Notes: a model not told the origin generated them from the sequence alone. Positions 32,992 to 43,247 are shown, numbered from the stretch's first letter. The stretch: DNA of 46,332 nt from Paraburkholderia podalyriae (GCF_014397785.1 NZ_VZQQ01000050.1:1-46332), one strand, 5' to 3'. Numbers and translations: made by a program.

Positions 32992-33201
32992 GCAGATCAG
33001 TGTCGTGTCGCACAGGAGTTGCCCGGATATTACGACCAGGTCGAAGGTTTTTTCCGGCGGCAAGGGGCGTGTGCGCGTTTCAAGGATTTTCTGGAGCGTG
33101 AAGGCGCTCTCGAGCGCTGGTATTCGTATGGAGCCGATTCTGTCGAAAGCGCGCTGAGGCAATCGTGTGCCGAAAACGGGCTTGAACTCGTTCAAATGTG
33201 A
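32992..33201 (+). pseudogene. UPF0158-like protein, C-terminal remnant
   Basis: The frame ending at 33201 reads GYYDQVEGFFRRQGACARFK, then DFLEREGALERWYSYGAD, then ALRQSCAENGLELVQM. This resembles the C-terminal region of UPF0158 proteins (RGAY.RFK...L...W..., ALR.WCEENG). No start codon with a ribosome site and no N-terminal half are found upstream, so it is read as a truncated fragment. It could still be a short real gene starting at the TTG at 33019. Confidence 0.45.
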
Positions 33202-33323
33202 CGGGCGCTGTCAGCTTTCGGACCGCCATACCCGGGCTGCCGGACGTCGGACATACCTGACGCGCGAGCCGGCGGCGAAAAGGGCTTGGCCGGCAACGGC
33301 TTGAGGCGGGTGAGCAACTGGCG

Positions 33324-34043
33324 ATGCGGATACCTTCGGTCGTCTGTGCAGCGCCGGGGTCATCAGCGCCGAACCCTTTGCGCTGGATCCGCGGCTGTTT
33401 GGTCAGGCGACGCGATGAGCCCAATGTCGATCTCCGGCACATTAACCATGCATCGGCGATCAATCGTCAGGAGTTGCGGCTTCGCGTAGTAAGTGCCGGC
33501 GGCAAGTACGTCTTCCGTCGCCGGTGAGAGGCGCGATACGTCGACGTGCTCACCACGGAACCGTGGCTCTCGACCGCGTGGCGCCTCGCGAATTTGTATC
33601 TGGATAGTCTGGGCGCGCAGCGGCTCGGCTCGCAGGACGGCGAGCTGGTCGGATTGAGCCAGGACGCCACCTGCTTCGTGTCGCTCGCGTACTTCGACCA
33701 GACCGACCCGTTTGCGGATTACGTCGTACATGAGGCGGCACACGTACTGCACAATTGTCGCCGCACAGCGCTCGGTCTACCTGAGCGTCGCCAGTGCCCA
33801 ACGGCGCTCGACATCGCTTTCCATCAGCGCGAGACCTTTGCCTACGCGTGTGAGGCTTACAGCCGGATTCTTGCGATGGCGCAGGATGGCGAGTCCCGAC
33901 ACGCGGCGCTCGAACGGCATAAGGCGTCGGAGTTACCGCCGGATGAGCGTGTCGATCACGGAACATACCTGGAGATCCTGGCGGAGGCAGTTCGCGCACG
34001 TAATGGCTGGCGATGCATCACGAAGCGGTGTGCGCCGTCATGA
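33324..34043 (+). pseudogene. Uncharacterised HExxH (metallopeptidase-like) protein, frameshifted
   Basis: Two consecutive frames seem to form one gene. The first (from 33324 or earlier) reads DLRHINHASAINRQELRLRV, then SAGGKYVFRRR, and stops at 33525-33527. The second begins at once in another frame (ARYVDVLTTEPWLSTAWRLA) and runs to 34043. It contains VVHEAAHVLHNCRR, with an HExxH zinc motif (H62, E63, H66 counted from a GTG at 33546), and FHQRETFAYACEAYSRIL, which has a plausible third ligand. One inserted or deleted base near 33520 would explain the break. Function unknown; the second part alone might still be translated from 33546. Confidence 0.5.
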
Positions 34044-34652
34044 CGGGTTCAGGACGCCGAATCCGGGATCTGCGCGCAGCAGAGCGCGCTGACCGGCGAT
34101 CGGAGGCGAGAGGGCGAGGGTGAGAATCGCGGCCAGGATTGCGGGAGGTCGACACGAGGGCGGAAATCTAGCGGCGACTGAGTTCCGGCACGGCGGCGAT
34201 GGTCACGCAAAGCATGTCCACCTGCTGCCCGCGACCCACGACAGTAAACTGGGGCCCATAAGGACGTCGGAAACCGGGGTAAAACCGCCGGCTTCGCGTT
34301 CGTGGGGCGTCAGTACCGGCTGGACGTAGGCGGCGACAGTTTGTTGTCGTACGTCATCGGCCAGCGCGTCAAGGGCGGCAAGCCTTAAGTCTAGGCGATC
34401 ACTCGCGTTTTTACGCAGCCTCGGCCGCATGCTGCCCTTCGCCAATACCCGCCATCGATCCGACAGAGGCGTCCTTCGCTCCGGTCGAAAGCGAACGCTC
34501 GTTGGAGCGTCTTGTTGGCCAGGGCCGACTTCCGCCAGGGACTGCTTTGGCGAGGTTAAACCCGGAGCTTCAGCGCCCTCCTGCCTTCGATGATGCCTGC
34601 TACACAGAGATGGCCCGATGCGGTGAGCGGCAACGCTCCGCGCCTTGCTGGA
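34044..34652. other. Stretch without a recognised gene
   Basis: About 600 bp with no supported gene. A - strand frame (34203-34445) contains RLAALDALADDVRQQTVAAY and LTPHEREAGGF, which look protein-like, but no family is recognised and no upstream half is seen. It may be a further decayed fragment. Confidence 0.35.
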
Positions 34653-35444
34653 TCACCACCTGTTGCGCAACTCGCGAAGCTTGAGAAACACCGTCCTGGG
34701 ATCGGGTTCTTCCGGGAGATCCGGGAAGCTTTCCCGCAACCTGGCGATAACGCTTGCGCTTGTGAGCCGGAAGAAGATGTTGAATTGCTCTTCATCCTTG
34801 AGCGTGGTGACGATCGAGGTCTTCGGGTCATGACCCGCCACGCGGGGAAGCAGGGCCCGGGCAGCGGCGTTTTCCGGCTCGAGCGACAACGTGAACCTCA
34901 GATTGTTCTCGATGTAGTCATGCCCGGGGTAGATCTTCGTGTCGTCCGGCAGTTTGGCGAGCTGGTCCACAAACGTGGCATACAGCTCGCCCGGATCGCC
35001 GCCGTTGTGGCAATTGCCGGCGCCCGCATTGAAAAGGGTGTCGCCGGAAAACAGCGCCGGTTGGTCGGTATGCGATCGCAGGCAGATGTGGCACATGGTG
35101 TGGCCGGGCGTGTCCATGCATTCAAGTTCGACCCGCTTCCCGACTTTGATGATGTCTCCGGCCTTGACGCCGCGGTCCACCCCCGCGATGCGAGCGCCGG
35201 CCCTGAAATGCGCAAGCAGTCTGGCGCCCGTGGCCGCGACCATCGCTTCGTTGCCGCCGGTGTGGTCCCGGTGCTCGTGGGTGTTGAGGATCTGCGTGAT
35301 CTGCCAACCCTTGGCCTTCGCGGCGGCGAGGCACTTTTCATGGTCAAGCGGATCGATGGCAAGTGCTTCGCCGGTTTCCGGACATGCAATCAGGTAGTTG
35401 AAGTTGCGGTAGGCATTGCCAGTCCAGATACGCTCGACGATCAT
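34653..35444 (-). CDS. MBL-fold hydrolase, hydroxyacylglutathione hydrolase (glyoxalase II) type
   Basis: A 263-residue metallo-beta-lactamase-fold hydrolase. The metal motif THEHRDH (residues 55-61: H56, H58, D60, H61) is followed by TPGHTMCHICL and LFSGDTLFNAGAGNCHNGGD, with the C-terminal YPGHDYIENNLRF that glyoxalase II and related thioesterases share. The family opening IWTGNAYRNFNYLIACPETG supports the ATG at 35444, which has GGGAG upstream. It probably hydrolyses S-acyl-glutathione esters; S-formylglutathione-like or lactoyl-type substrates cannot be separated here. No glyoxalase I neighbour is seen. Confidence 0.9.
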   Translation of the reverse strand: MIVERIWTGNAYRNFNYLIACPETGEALAIDPLDHEKCLAAAKAKGWQITQILNTHEHRDHTGGNEAMVAATGARLLAHFRAGARIAGVDRGVKAGDIIKVGKRVELECMDTPGHTMCHICLRSHTDQPALFSGDTLFNAGAGNCHNGGDPGELYATFVDQLAKLPDDTKIYPGHDYIENNLRFTLSLEPENAAARALLPRVAGHDPKTSIVTTLKDEEQFNIFFRLTSASVIARLRESFPDLPEEPDPRTVFLKLRELRNRW

Positions 35445-36059
35445 CGTGTGCTCCCGAGGTCTTGCTGCCAACGAACAGGCATAGCTAGCAAGCCATGTTA
35501 CTGATCTGAAGCCCATGGAACCGGATCGTCGCGGGGGCAACCCGTAGGCTTCGATCTTCGGCTATGGTAGCAGCGGTCGCCCAACGCCTGTTGGCATTGC
35601 TCTGACCAGGACAGTGGGAGCCTCGTCGGACCACATTTCCGCGGGTCACCGGGCCTCAGAGCGCGGCTTACCCGGCGTGCGGCGCTCTTACACTCTTCGC
35701 GGCGCAGCATGAGTACCTCAGCTGCTCATCCCCACCGAACGTCGGCAGGCTCCGGCTCCTGACTTGCCGACGTGTCGCTAGCGAAGCTCGTGTAGCTGGA
35801 GCTGCCAGAGTCGTATGGGCAAGCCGGTTCCAGCGAACCCGCCTGGAACGGCGAGGCGAAATCCTCTATCGTGTCAGTTGAGGTTCATTGCAGGCGCGCA
35901 GGATGCCCGGGCGAGATGTCTCGCGCCCGATACCGCCGGCCGAGGATCGCAGGACCGAAGGTGTCCTCTGGAGCGCTGCGCGGCGCTGCTGGCTTGTTAG
36001 CGTCGAAGGACTGCACGCTCAGGCGCTCACGGTCGGTCGATCACGGATGGAGGTGTCTC
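35445..36059. other. Intergenic stretch without a recognised gene
   Basis: About 600 bp between divergent genes. Frames lack recognisable motifs. It should contain the promoters of the MBL hydrolase and of the tandem-domain gene at 36060, but no clear -35/-10 pair was identified. Confidence 0.35.
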
Positions 36060-36695
36060 ATGGGCACTAAAGGTCTGCTCGTCAGGTTGGAAGTCAAGGC
36101 CGGCTACGACGCCGCCGGGGCGGAAGACGTCCTGCGCTCAGCTCTCGCGATGGGTCGGGCGGAAGCAACGACCGCGTGGTTCGCGATCAGATTCGGGCGA
36201 TCGGAGTATGGCATCTTCGACGTGTTCCCAGACGATGCCGGCCGCGAGGCGCATCTGGCGGGGCCAGTTATACAAGCGTTGTTGGATGCCGGCGGCAGCG
36301 TGTTTGTCGGGGCGCCGCTGATTCAGGAGTTCGAGGTCCTGGCCGACAAGTTGCCTGCAACATCATCGGGCGAGCCGGTCACGAAGGCGCTGCTCCTCAC
36401 GTTCAAGGCAAAGGCGGGCCATGAGGCGCAGGTCGCGCAGTTCCTTCGCGACGCGCAAGCACTCGTGGAGCAGGAACCCAAGACCGTTGCCTGGTTTGCC
36501 ATCCGCCTTGACGACAGTCACTTCGGCATCTTTGACGTCTTCCCCGACAACGGCGGTCGGTTTGCGGACTTGACGGGTCATGTTCCTCGGGAACTCGCCA
36601 AGCATTCGCTGTCATTGCTGGGCAGCGTGCCGGATATCGGAATGCTCGACGTGGTCGACGCAAAATGGGCCGACCAGTCTGCGGGGGCGCGGTGA
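36060..36695 (+). CDS. Tandem-repeat small-domain (ABM/dabb-type) protein
   Basis: A 211-residue protein made of two similar ~100-residue units. Unit 1 begins KGLLVRLEVKAGYDAAGAED and has TTAWFAIRFGRSEYGIFDVF. Unit 2 begins KALLLTFKAKAGHEAQVAQF and has TVAWFAIRLDDSHFGIFDVF. Each resembles an antibiotic-biosynthesis-monooxygenase (dimeric alpha/beta barrel) domain, so the chain may fold as an internal pseudo-dimer. GGAGG stands seven bases before the ATG. It is alone, without pathway neighbours. Similar proteins are usually annotated as putative quinol monooxygenases; activity here is unproven. Confidence 0.75.
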   Translation: MGTKGLLVRLEVKAGYDAAGAEDVLRSALAMGRAEATTAWFAIRFGRSEYGIFDVFPDDAGREAHLAGPVIQALLDAGGSVFVGAPLIQEFEVLADKLPATSSGEPVTKALLLTFKAKAGHEAQVAQFLRDAQALVEQEPKTVAWFAIRLDDSHFGIFDVFPDNGGRFADLTGHVPRELAKHSLSLLGSVPDIGMLDVVDAKWADQSAGAR

Positions 36696-37647
36696 TCCTG
36701 ATGGGGACCCTTCCCCAAAGGTCGGAATCTGCCTCCGGTCGTATCATCAGGGGCAGCGCCCTTGTAGCCGAGCGCCCGCGCCGCGACCGGGAGTGGGACG
36801 TCGACGGTCGCAGCTTTTCCCTCGTATATCGTAGTCGGCGGGCAAGGTGATTTCATAATGCATCGCATACATGGTCGGGCTCCAGGTTTCGCTAAAACCA
36901 GGCGAGAGACATCCATTGCGAGGGTGCCGCCGCCCGCGATTGTCGCTGATCGACCCACAGCAGTCGACCGGATTTCTCCAAAGCAGCCGTTCGAACCGGG
37001 ACCAACGATCTGGATCGGTCCCGATCCGCGGGTCCTGCTGTGGCTGCTAGCGAGTCCGAGCGTTGCATATCATCGCCGCAAGGTGTTGCTGTTAACCGTT
37101 TCTGCCAATAGTTCACGGTTTGTGGCGAGAACTGGTGTCCCGTGCGAGGTAAGGCCAGGACGCCAGTTGACAATTCTGTCACCCTTAGCGTTGCAGTTAG
37201 GAATGAGCGACAGGATGTCCGTTGATTTTGGTAGCGTTCGGCGTGTCCTCCAATTTGGCTAGTGCGGCTGTCGAGGCGCGCGATTAGCGCAACGGTCTGA
37301 GACGGCAGCAAGCGCAAATACCGGAGGTCATTTTTTTTATCTCGCACCGCGGACATCTCAGCGCGCAGACCAAAAACGCCAGGCAGTTTGGCACTTTGGA
37401 TGTTTCGTAGGCGGCCTCCACCACTGTTCGCATTGATGGCGGTGAGAGTGTTATCGTGCTGCGCTTTGTCAGTCGTTCCCGGCAGTGAGTTCGTGCTCCG
37501 GGGCAAAGCGACGCTAGTGGAAAAAACGGACAGCGTCAGCGCTTCAATGGACACCGCTAGCAACATTCGCGATCTGCAACAGCAACTGCACTTTGTGACG
37601 GATAATAGCGGCTACATCATTTTTAGCACAATTTTTGGAATTTCCCC
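36696..37647. other. Intergenic stretch before the YcaO gene
   Basis: About 950 bp with no supported gene. A + strand frame near 37460-37650 (SVVPGSEFVLRGKATLVEKT) looks vaguely protein-like but has no recognised family. The last ~150 bp are clearly richer in A/T than the rest, like the gene that follows, so the left boundary of the foreign segment probably lies near 37.4 kb. A T-run occurs at 37331-37338. Confidence 0.4.
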
Positions 37648-39852
37648 ATGGAAATTAAAGTCAATTTTCTCGATAAGCTACGTCTTGAAGCCAAGTTCGA
37701 TGACTTCACGGTAGTGGCCGACCAGCCTATCCGTTATAAGGGCGATGGCTCGGCGCCTGGTCCCTTCGATTATTTTCTGGCCTCATCGGCTTTGTGTGCA
37801 GCTTACTTTGTGAAGTTGTACTGCGTAAATCGCAATATCCCTACCGAAAATATCCGCCTGTCGCAGAATAATATCGTTGATCCGGAAAACCGGCACCAAC
37901 AGATTTTCAAGATTCAGGTTGAGTTGCCGTCGGATATCTCGGAAGTGGACCGCCGAGGTATTTTGCGCTTCATCGACCGTTGTACGGTGAAAAAAGTGGT
38001 GCAAGCCGGGCCCGAGTTTGTCATTGAAGAGGTAGAAAACCTGGATGCCGATGCTCAGTCGTTGCTGACGTTGAAGTCGGCTTCTGATGCCAGCACCTAT
38101 ATTGCGGGCAAGGATTTGCCGTTGGAGCAAACCATCGCCAATATGTCGGGCGTTCTGGCGGGCTTGGGCATGAAGATGGAGATCGCTTCGTGGCGCAATA
38201 TCGTTCCAAATGTGTGGTCGCTTCATATTCGCGATGCGCACTCGTCGATGTGTTTTACCAATGGCAAGGGAGCGACCAAAGAAAGCGCGTTGGCGTCAGC
38301 GTTGGGAGAGTTTATCGAGCGACTGAATTGCAACCATTTCTATGGCGGTGCATTTTGGGGCAAAGACATCGCCAATGCGGAATTTGTACATTACCCGAAT
38401 GAGCGCTGGTTCAAGCCTGGCCCTAAGGATGCGCTGCCGGCTGAAATTCTGGATGAGTACTGCCTCGAAATTTATAATTCCGATGGCGAGTTGTATGGCT
38501 CGCATCTATACGACACCAACTCCGGCAATGTGGAGCGCGGCATCTGTTCGCTGCCGTTTGTGCGGCAGTCGGACGGCCAAGTGGTGTATTTTCCGTCCAA
38601 CCTGATCGAGAACCTGTTCGTCAGCAATGGCATGAGTGCCGGTAATACGCTGGCCGAAGCGCAGGTGCAATGTCTGTCCGAAATTTTCGAACGGGCGGTA
38701 AAGCGCGAAATTCTGGAAGGCGAAATCGCTTTGCCTGATATGCCGCACGAAGTGCTGGCGAAATACCCTGGCATTCTGGCCGGAATTCATGGATTGGAAG
38801 AGCAGGGCTTTCCGGTGCTGGTAAAAGATGCGTCGCTGGGTGGGACCTACCCGGTGATGTGCGTCACCTTGATGAACCCGCGCACAGGCGGTGTCTTTGC
38901 CTCGTTCGGCGCGCACCCAAGCTTGGAGGTGGCGCTGGAACGGAGTCTGACGGAATTACTGCAGGGGCGTAGTTTTGAAGGCCTGAACGATTTACCTCAG
39001 CCCACCTTTGTCAGTAACGCCGTGACTGAACCAAACAACTTTGTTGAGCACTTCATTGATTCCAGCGGTGTAGTGTCGTGGCGCTTTTTCAGCGCCAAAG
39101 CGAATTACGAGTTTGTTGAGTGGGATTTTTCGGGCCAGGGTGAAAACTCCAATGCCGAGGAAGCAGCAACCTTGTTCGGTATTCTCGAAGACATGGGCAA
39201 AGAGGTGTACACGGCGGTGTATGACCAACTGGGTGCCGTAGCCTGCCGGATTTTGGTGCCCGATTATTCGGAAGTTTACCCGGTAGAGGATTTGATCTGG
39301 GATAACACAAACAAGGCGCTATTGTTCCGCGCGGATATTTTGAACTTGCATCGACTGGACAATGCCTCCCTGGCAGCACTGCTTGAGCGGTTGGAGAACA
39401 ATGAGCTGGACGAGCACTCCGATATTGCCACTTTGATCGGCATCGAATTTGACGAGAATACGGACTGGGGGCAGCTAACAGTTCTCGAGTTGAAACTGTT
39501 GATTCATCTCGCCTTGAAGCAATTTGAGGAAGGGCAGGAGCTGATCGGAGCTTTTCTGCAGTACAACGACAACACGGTCGAGCGCGGATTGTTTTACCAG
39601 GCCTTGAATGTGGTCTTGGAGGTGATGCTCGATGACGACCTTGAACTGGACGACTACGTGGTCAACTTCCGTCGAATGTTTGGCAACGCCCGGATGGACG
39701 CGGTACTTGGGACAGTGGACGGCAGCGTGCGCTTCTTTGGGCTAACGCCAACGAGTATGAAGCTGGAGGGTCTCGACAGGCACCACCACCTGATCGACAG
39801 CTACAAAAAATTGCATAAGGCGCGGGCCAATGCGGCGGCTACTGCGAAGTAG
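37648..39852 (+). CDS. ycaO: OsmC/YcaO domain protein (YcaO cyclodehydratase-like)
   Basis: A 734-residue fusion. Residues ~1-135 are OsmC-like (FTVVADQPIRYKGDGSAPGP, FDYFLASSALCAAYFVKLY). Residues ~160-560 are a YcaO ATP-using domain with the paired glutamates E221/E224 in ALGEFIERLNC and E345/E348 in LSEIFERAVKRE, as in the ATP/Mg site of known YcaOs. The C-terminal ~165 residues are acidic and helical (TPR-like). E. coli YcaO is linked to beta-methylthiolation of ribosomal protein S12. No E1-like partner, precursor peptide or RimO is nearby, so a housekeeping-type role is favoured over RiPP biosynthesis. Codon use is less GC-rich than neighbouring genes, suggesting transfer from a gammaproteobacterium-like source. 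Confidence 0.9.
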   Translation: MEIKVNFLDKLRLEAKFDDFTVVADQPIRYKGDGSAPGPFDYFLASSALCAAYFVKLYCVNRNIPTENIRLSQNNIVDPENRHQQIFKIQVELPSDISEVDRRGILRFIDRCTVKKVVQAGPEFVIEEVENLDADAQSLLTLKSASDASTYIAGKDLPLEQTIANMSGVLAGLGMKMEIASWRNIVPNVWSLHIRDAHSSMCFTNGKGATKESALASALGEFIERLNCNHFYGGAFWGKDIANAEFVHYPNERWFKPGPKDALPAEILDEYCLEIYNSDGELYGSHLYDTNSGNVERGICSLPFVRQSDGQVVYFPSNLIENLFVSNGMSAGNTLAEAQVQCLSEIFERAVKREILEGEIALPDMPHEVLAKYPGILAGIHGLEEQGFPVLVKDASLGGTYPVMCVTLMNPRTGGVFASFGAHPSLEVALERSLTELLQGRSFEGLNDLPQPTFVSNAVTEPNNFVEHFIDSSGVVSWRFFSAKANYEFVEWDFSGQGENSNAEEAATLFGILEDMGKEVYTAVYDQLGAVACRILVPDYSEVYPVEDLIWDNTNKALLFRADILNLHRLDNASLAALLERLENNELDEHSDIATLIGIEFDENTDWGQLTVLELKLLIHLALKQFEEGQELIGAFLQYNDNTVERGLFYQALNVVLEVMLDDDLELDDYVVNFRRMFGNARMDAVLGTVDGSVRFFGLTPTSMKLEGLDRHHHLIDSYKKLHKARANAAATAK

Positions 39853-40959
39853 GGTTGCGAGGCATGGCTGGACGCGATGATACCGCTCATCGCCCGCTCA
39901 AAAAACACCCGTTCGATATCTGAGCGGCCATCTGTGCCGGCGTGCATCAATGTTGATGCCGCCGACGTTGATGGCCAGATAAAAGGCAGATCGAGGGCCT
40001 TCGGTAGTCCCCCGTTTCTAACGGCGCTCAGAAGTAGAGCTTTCCGCTTCGGGCAATGATGTAATGTCGCTATTTCGGGCGGGCAGTATGACCGACCATA
40101 GTCCGCTATCTCACCCGCCCCGCTGATGAGATGTTGGGCGCCGCCCACCTTGTCACGACCGGAGCGGATATGTTTGTAGTCGCTAATTCTGCCGGTCAGT
40201 TCACACGTTCTAAATCTTGCGCCGAGGCCACTGATGTTCGGTGGATCGGAACCTGTGCATGTTGGATCGTTTCGTAGAACCCATACGACGATTCGCGCGA
40301 ACGCGTCGCCGATGTTCGCCGTGCCGAGGCGTGTACGTGCCCTCCCAAGGTGTCCCTGACAGGTGGTCACCTGATAGGCAGAGCGCCGGCCGGGTTGATC
40401 GGCGGATTGTCCACGATCCATGGCGCGGCATCGACTGGCTGCTTGTGGCCGAACCCGGTCCGACAGCAAACTTCGGAGAGGAGCTGAGCACCGCCGGTTG
40501 CGTTCGGCGGCACCCGATCACTTCTGCCATTTGAGATCGCATCTGAACTGACGAACGCCAGCTGTCGCCCGATGCGGGACCATCGGAGTAAATCAAACAC
40601 GGCATTTGAATCGGGCTGCCCTCACATCGAACCCTTCGACGAGGGGTCCTCCAGCCATCTCCACATCAACGGCCCCACAGATTGCGAGCGGGACGCAGCA
40701 ACGGTAAGCGTCGCGCAATTTTATTGATTTGTGCGGTCACATGGACAACAACGACGAACTTGCGATTGCGCTCATTGTGCGTGGGATCGGATTGTTGGCT
40801 TGCGCCGACATGCCTCTCGACTAGGGTTAACCCATTCAGAGCTGTGCCGCAAAGTAGATACAGTTCTTGCATACGAGCCTGCTTCAGACGCGGGGGCATC
40901 GCCGCCCAGGGTCGTCTGGCGGTGTTTCCTCAGTTCCACGAACTCAAAGGAGACGACAG
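39853..40959. other. Long intergenic stretch between ycaO and NCS1 permease
   Basis: About 1.1 kb without a convincing gene. Several frames of 60-220 codons exist on both strands but have no recognisable motif, are rich in Arg/Ser/Pro/Gly as antisense or noncoding GC-rich DNA is, and overlap each other. The permease's ribosome site (AAAGGAG, 40945-40952 area) lies at the right end. Confidence 0.4.
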
Positions 40960-42417
40960 ATGGAAATCCGCAACCCTTCCCCCGGCCTCTACAACGAAGA
41001 TCTCGCACCCGCCCGGGTGCGCAACTGGGGTGCCTTTAGCATTTTCAACGTCTGGACGTCGGACGTGCACAGCCTCTGGGGCTACTACCTCGCCGCCAGC
41101 CTGTTCCTGCTGTGCGGCAGCTTTACCAACTTTGTGCTGGCGATCGGGCTCGGCTCACTCGTGATCTTCGCGCTGATGAATCTGATCGGCTACGCCGGCG
41201 AGAAGACCGGCGTGCCATACCCGGTGCTGGCGCGCGCCTCTTTCGGCGTGTGGGGCGCCAACCTCGCTGCGCTGGTGCGCGCCGTGGTGGCCTGCTTCTG
41301 GTACGGCGCGCAGACGGCAGCGGCTTCGAGCGCGATAGTTGCGCTGTTGATTCGCAGCGCCAGCCTGATGGAGTTCCACAAGGGCACGCACTTCCTCGGC
41401 CACTCGGGACTGGAAGTGATCTGCTACTTCATCGTCTGGGCGCTGCAGCTGCTCATCATTCAGAAGGGCATGGAAACGGTGCGCAAATTCCAGGACCTGG
41501 CCGGTCCGGCGGTGTGGATCGCGATGCTGATCCTGGCGATCGGCCTGTGCGTCAAGGCCGGCGGCTTCTCGTTCGAGCATGGCATTCCGATGGACGCGCT
41601 GCTCGAGAAGACCAAAGACGCCGGCGTCAGCGGCGAGCCCGGCTCGTTCTGGGCGCTGATGGCCGTAGGCGCGACCTGGATCACCTACTTCGCGGCGCTG
41701 TACCTGAACTTTTGCGACTTCTCGCGCTATGCGAGAAACCGCGACGCAGTCAAGAAAGGAAATCTGTGGGGCCTGCCGGTCAATCTGATTGCGTTCTCGC
41801 TGGTCGCCGGCGTCACCACCATCGCCGCCTTCAGGGTGTACGGCGAAGTGCTGCTGCACCCCGAGCAGATCTCAGCCAAGTTCGACAGCTGGACACTGGC
41901 GCTCATCGCGGCGCTGACCTTCGCAGTCGCCACGCTCGGCATCAACGTGGTGGCCAATTTCGTCTCGGCGGCGTTCGACATCTCCAACACGTTCCCCAGG
42001 CAGATCAGCTTCAAGAAGGGCGGTTTCATCGCTGCAGCCATCGCGCTGGTGCTCTACCCGTTTGCGCCGTGGGAAGGCAACGCCGCGCACTTCGTCAACG
42101 CCATCGGCGCCACGATGGGCCCGCTGCTGGGGATCATCCTGGTCGACTACTATCTGGTGGCCAAGGGCAACATCAACGTCGCGGCGCTCTACCAGGAGCA
42201 CGGCGAGTATCGCTACGAAGGCGGCTGGAACGTCAACGCGCTGGCCGCGGCGGCGGTCGGCAGCGTGTTTTCGACCTTCCTGCCCAACTTCACCGATCTG
42301 CTGCCGGTTTGGTGGAATACATATGGCTGGTTCTTCGGCGTAGTGATCGGCGGCGGCATGTACCTGATCATGGCGACGCTGCGGCCGCGTACCGCGATCG
42401 CCCCTACCCGCGTTTAA
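40960..42417 (+). CDS. NCS1-family permease (allantoin/uracil/hydantoin type)
   Basis: A 485-residue, 12-helix NCS1 transporter. Family motifs are LAPARVRNWGAFSIFNVWTS, LIGYAGEKTGVPYPVLARAS and FGVWGANLAALVRAVVACFW, with YGAQTA, FQDLAGPAVW and LNFCDFSRYARN, and the late NVVANFVSAAFDISNTFP. This pattern is that of the PucI/FurE-like subgroup that takes up allantoin, uracil or hydantoins by cation or proton symport. The ATG at 40960 follows AAAGGAG. No purine or pyrimidine catabolic gene is adjacent, so its substrate cannot be narrowed. It differs in subgroup from the pseudogene at 10730-11057. Confidence 0.9.
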   Translation: MEIRNPSPGLYNEDLAPARVRNWGAFSIFNVWTSDVHSLWGYYLAASLFLLCGSFTNFVLAIGLGSLVIFALMNLIGYAGEKTGVPYPVLARASFGVWGANLAALVRAVVACFWYGAQTAAASSAIVALLIRSASLMEFHKGTHFLGHSGLEVICYFIVWALQLLIIQKGMETVRKFQDLAGPAVWIAMLILAIGLCVKAGGFSFEHGIPMDALLEKTKDAGVSGEPGSFWALMAVGATWITYFAALYLNFCDFSRYARNRDAVKKGNLWGLPVNLIAFSLVAGVTTIAAFRVYGEVLLHPEQISAKFDSWTLALIAALTFAVATLGINVVANFVSAAFDISNTFPRQISFKKGGFIAAAIALVLYPFAPWEGNAAHFVNAIGATMGPLLGIILVDYYLVAKGNINVAALYQEHGEYRYEGGWNVNALAAAAVGSVFSTFLPNFTDLLPVWWNTYGWFFGVVIGGGMYLIMATLRPRTAIAPTRV

Positions 42418-43247
42418 GGCTCTTTCCATCCCGATCAGGTAGGGTCAAGCACTGGCGCGGCATCGCCGGGTGCCTCCCGGAAGCGGGCGGTCGGTCACGA
42501 TAGCCGCGTGCGACTCGCGAATCGCAGATTTGGTCGACGATCCGCCTGATGGCATCGTTCAAAGAAGGGCACTTTCGGCCAGGAAGCGTCACTCGCCCAC
42601 ATGATCGTTCGACTGGTTGAATCCGCCCCAGCAAGCGGCCATTCCATTCGCGAGGATGAACGTTGCTTCATCGGCCATTCCGGACACTCGTGCGTGGTTG
42701 CAAATGTGCGTGGTCGCTAATCGCACTCTCTTGTCGGCTTTGCGGAACCGCCAGCCTATTCGAGCGATCGAGCGATCGGCCCGGACGAGACTCTCGGTCT
42801 CGACACGCCGAAGTGGACGATGGTGGATGATCTGACTTATGTCGTTCAGGCGAATCACTGCCATGGAGCAACGGTGCGCGGGCAATCTGTGGTTCCTCGG
42901 TTGGGCCACGTTCGCCGTGACGCAAGGACAGTTGCTCGCCAAGGTCCCTTACTCCTGAGAGCCGATAGGCGTTCGGATTCGGCAAGATCTCAAATGTCGG
43001 GCAGAAAATTACGGAAGAGATGTTGCTTTATCTGGAAATGCCTCTATTTTTAAAGTGGCCGATCGGTCGGAGATGGTTCCGGGCAGTCATCGTGCTTGGA
43101 ACACCCATGAGTGCGTCTCTGTTGCGACGACTACAAAGTGGCGCGCGTCTTACCTGTAATAACTCTCGTCCAGTTCAAGGTTATGACGCTGGAGCGTTAG
43201 GGTGTGGGTGACCGTTTAACAAATCTACCACCGGCCAGGAGCACGAC
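42418..43247. other. Intergenic stretch without a recognised gene
   Basis: About 830 bp after the permease with no supported gene on either strand. Open frames such as 42589-42942 (- strand) lack family motifs. Confidence 0.4.

Noticed and set aside
37648..39852. RiPP (thiazole/oxazole peptide) biosynthesis cluster around YcaO
   Set aside because: There is no E1-like partner, dehydrogenase, exporter or precursor-like peptide nearby, and the OsmC-YcaO form is the E. coli YcaO-like type.
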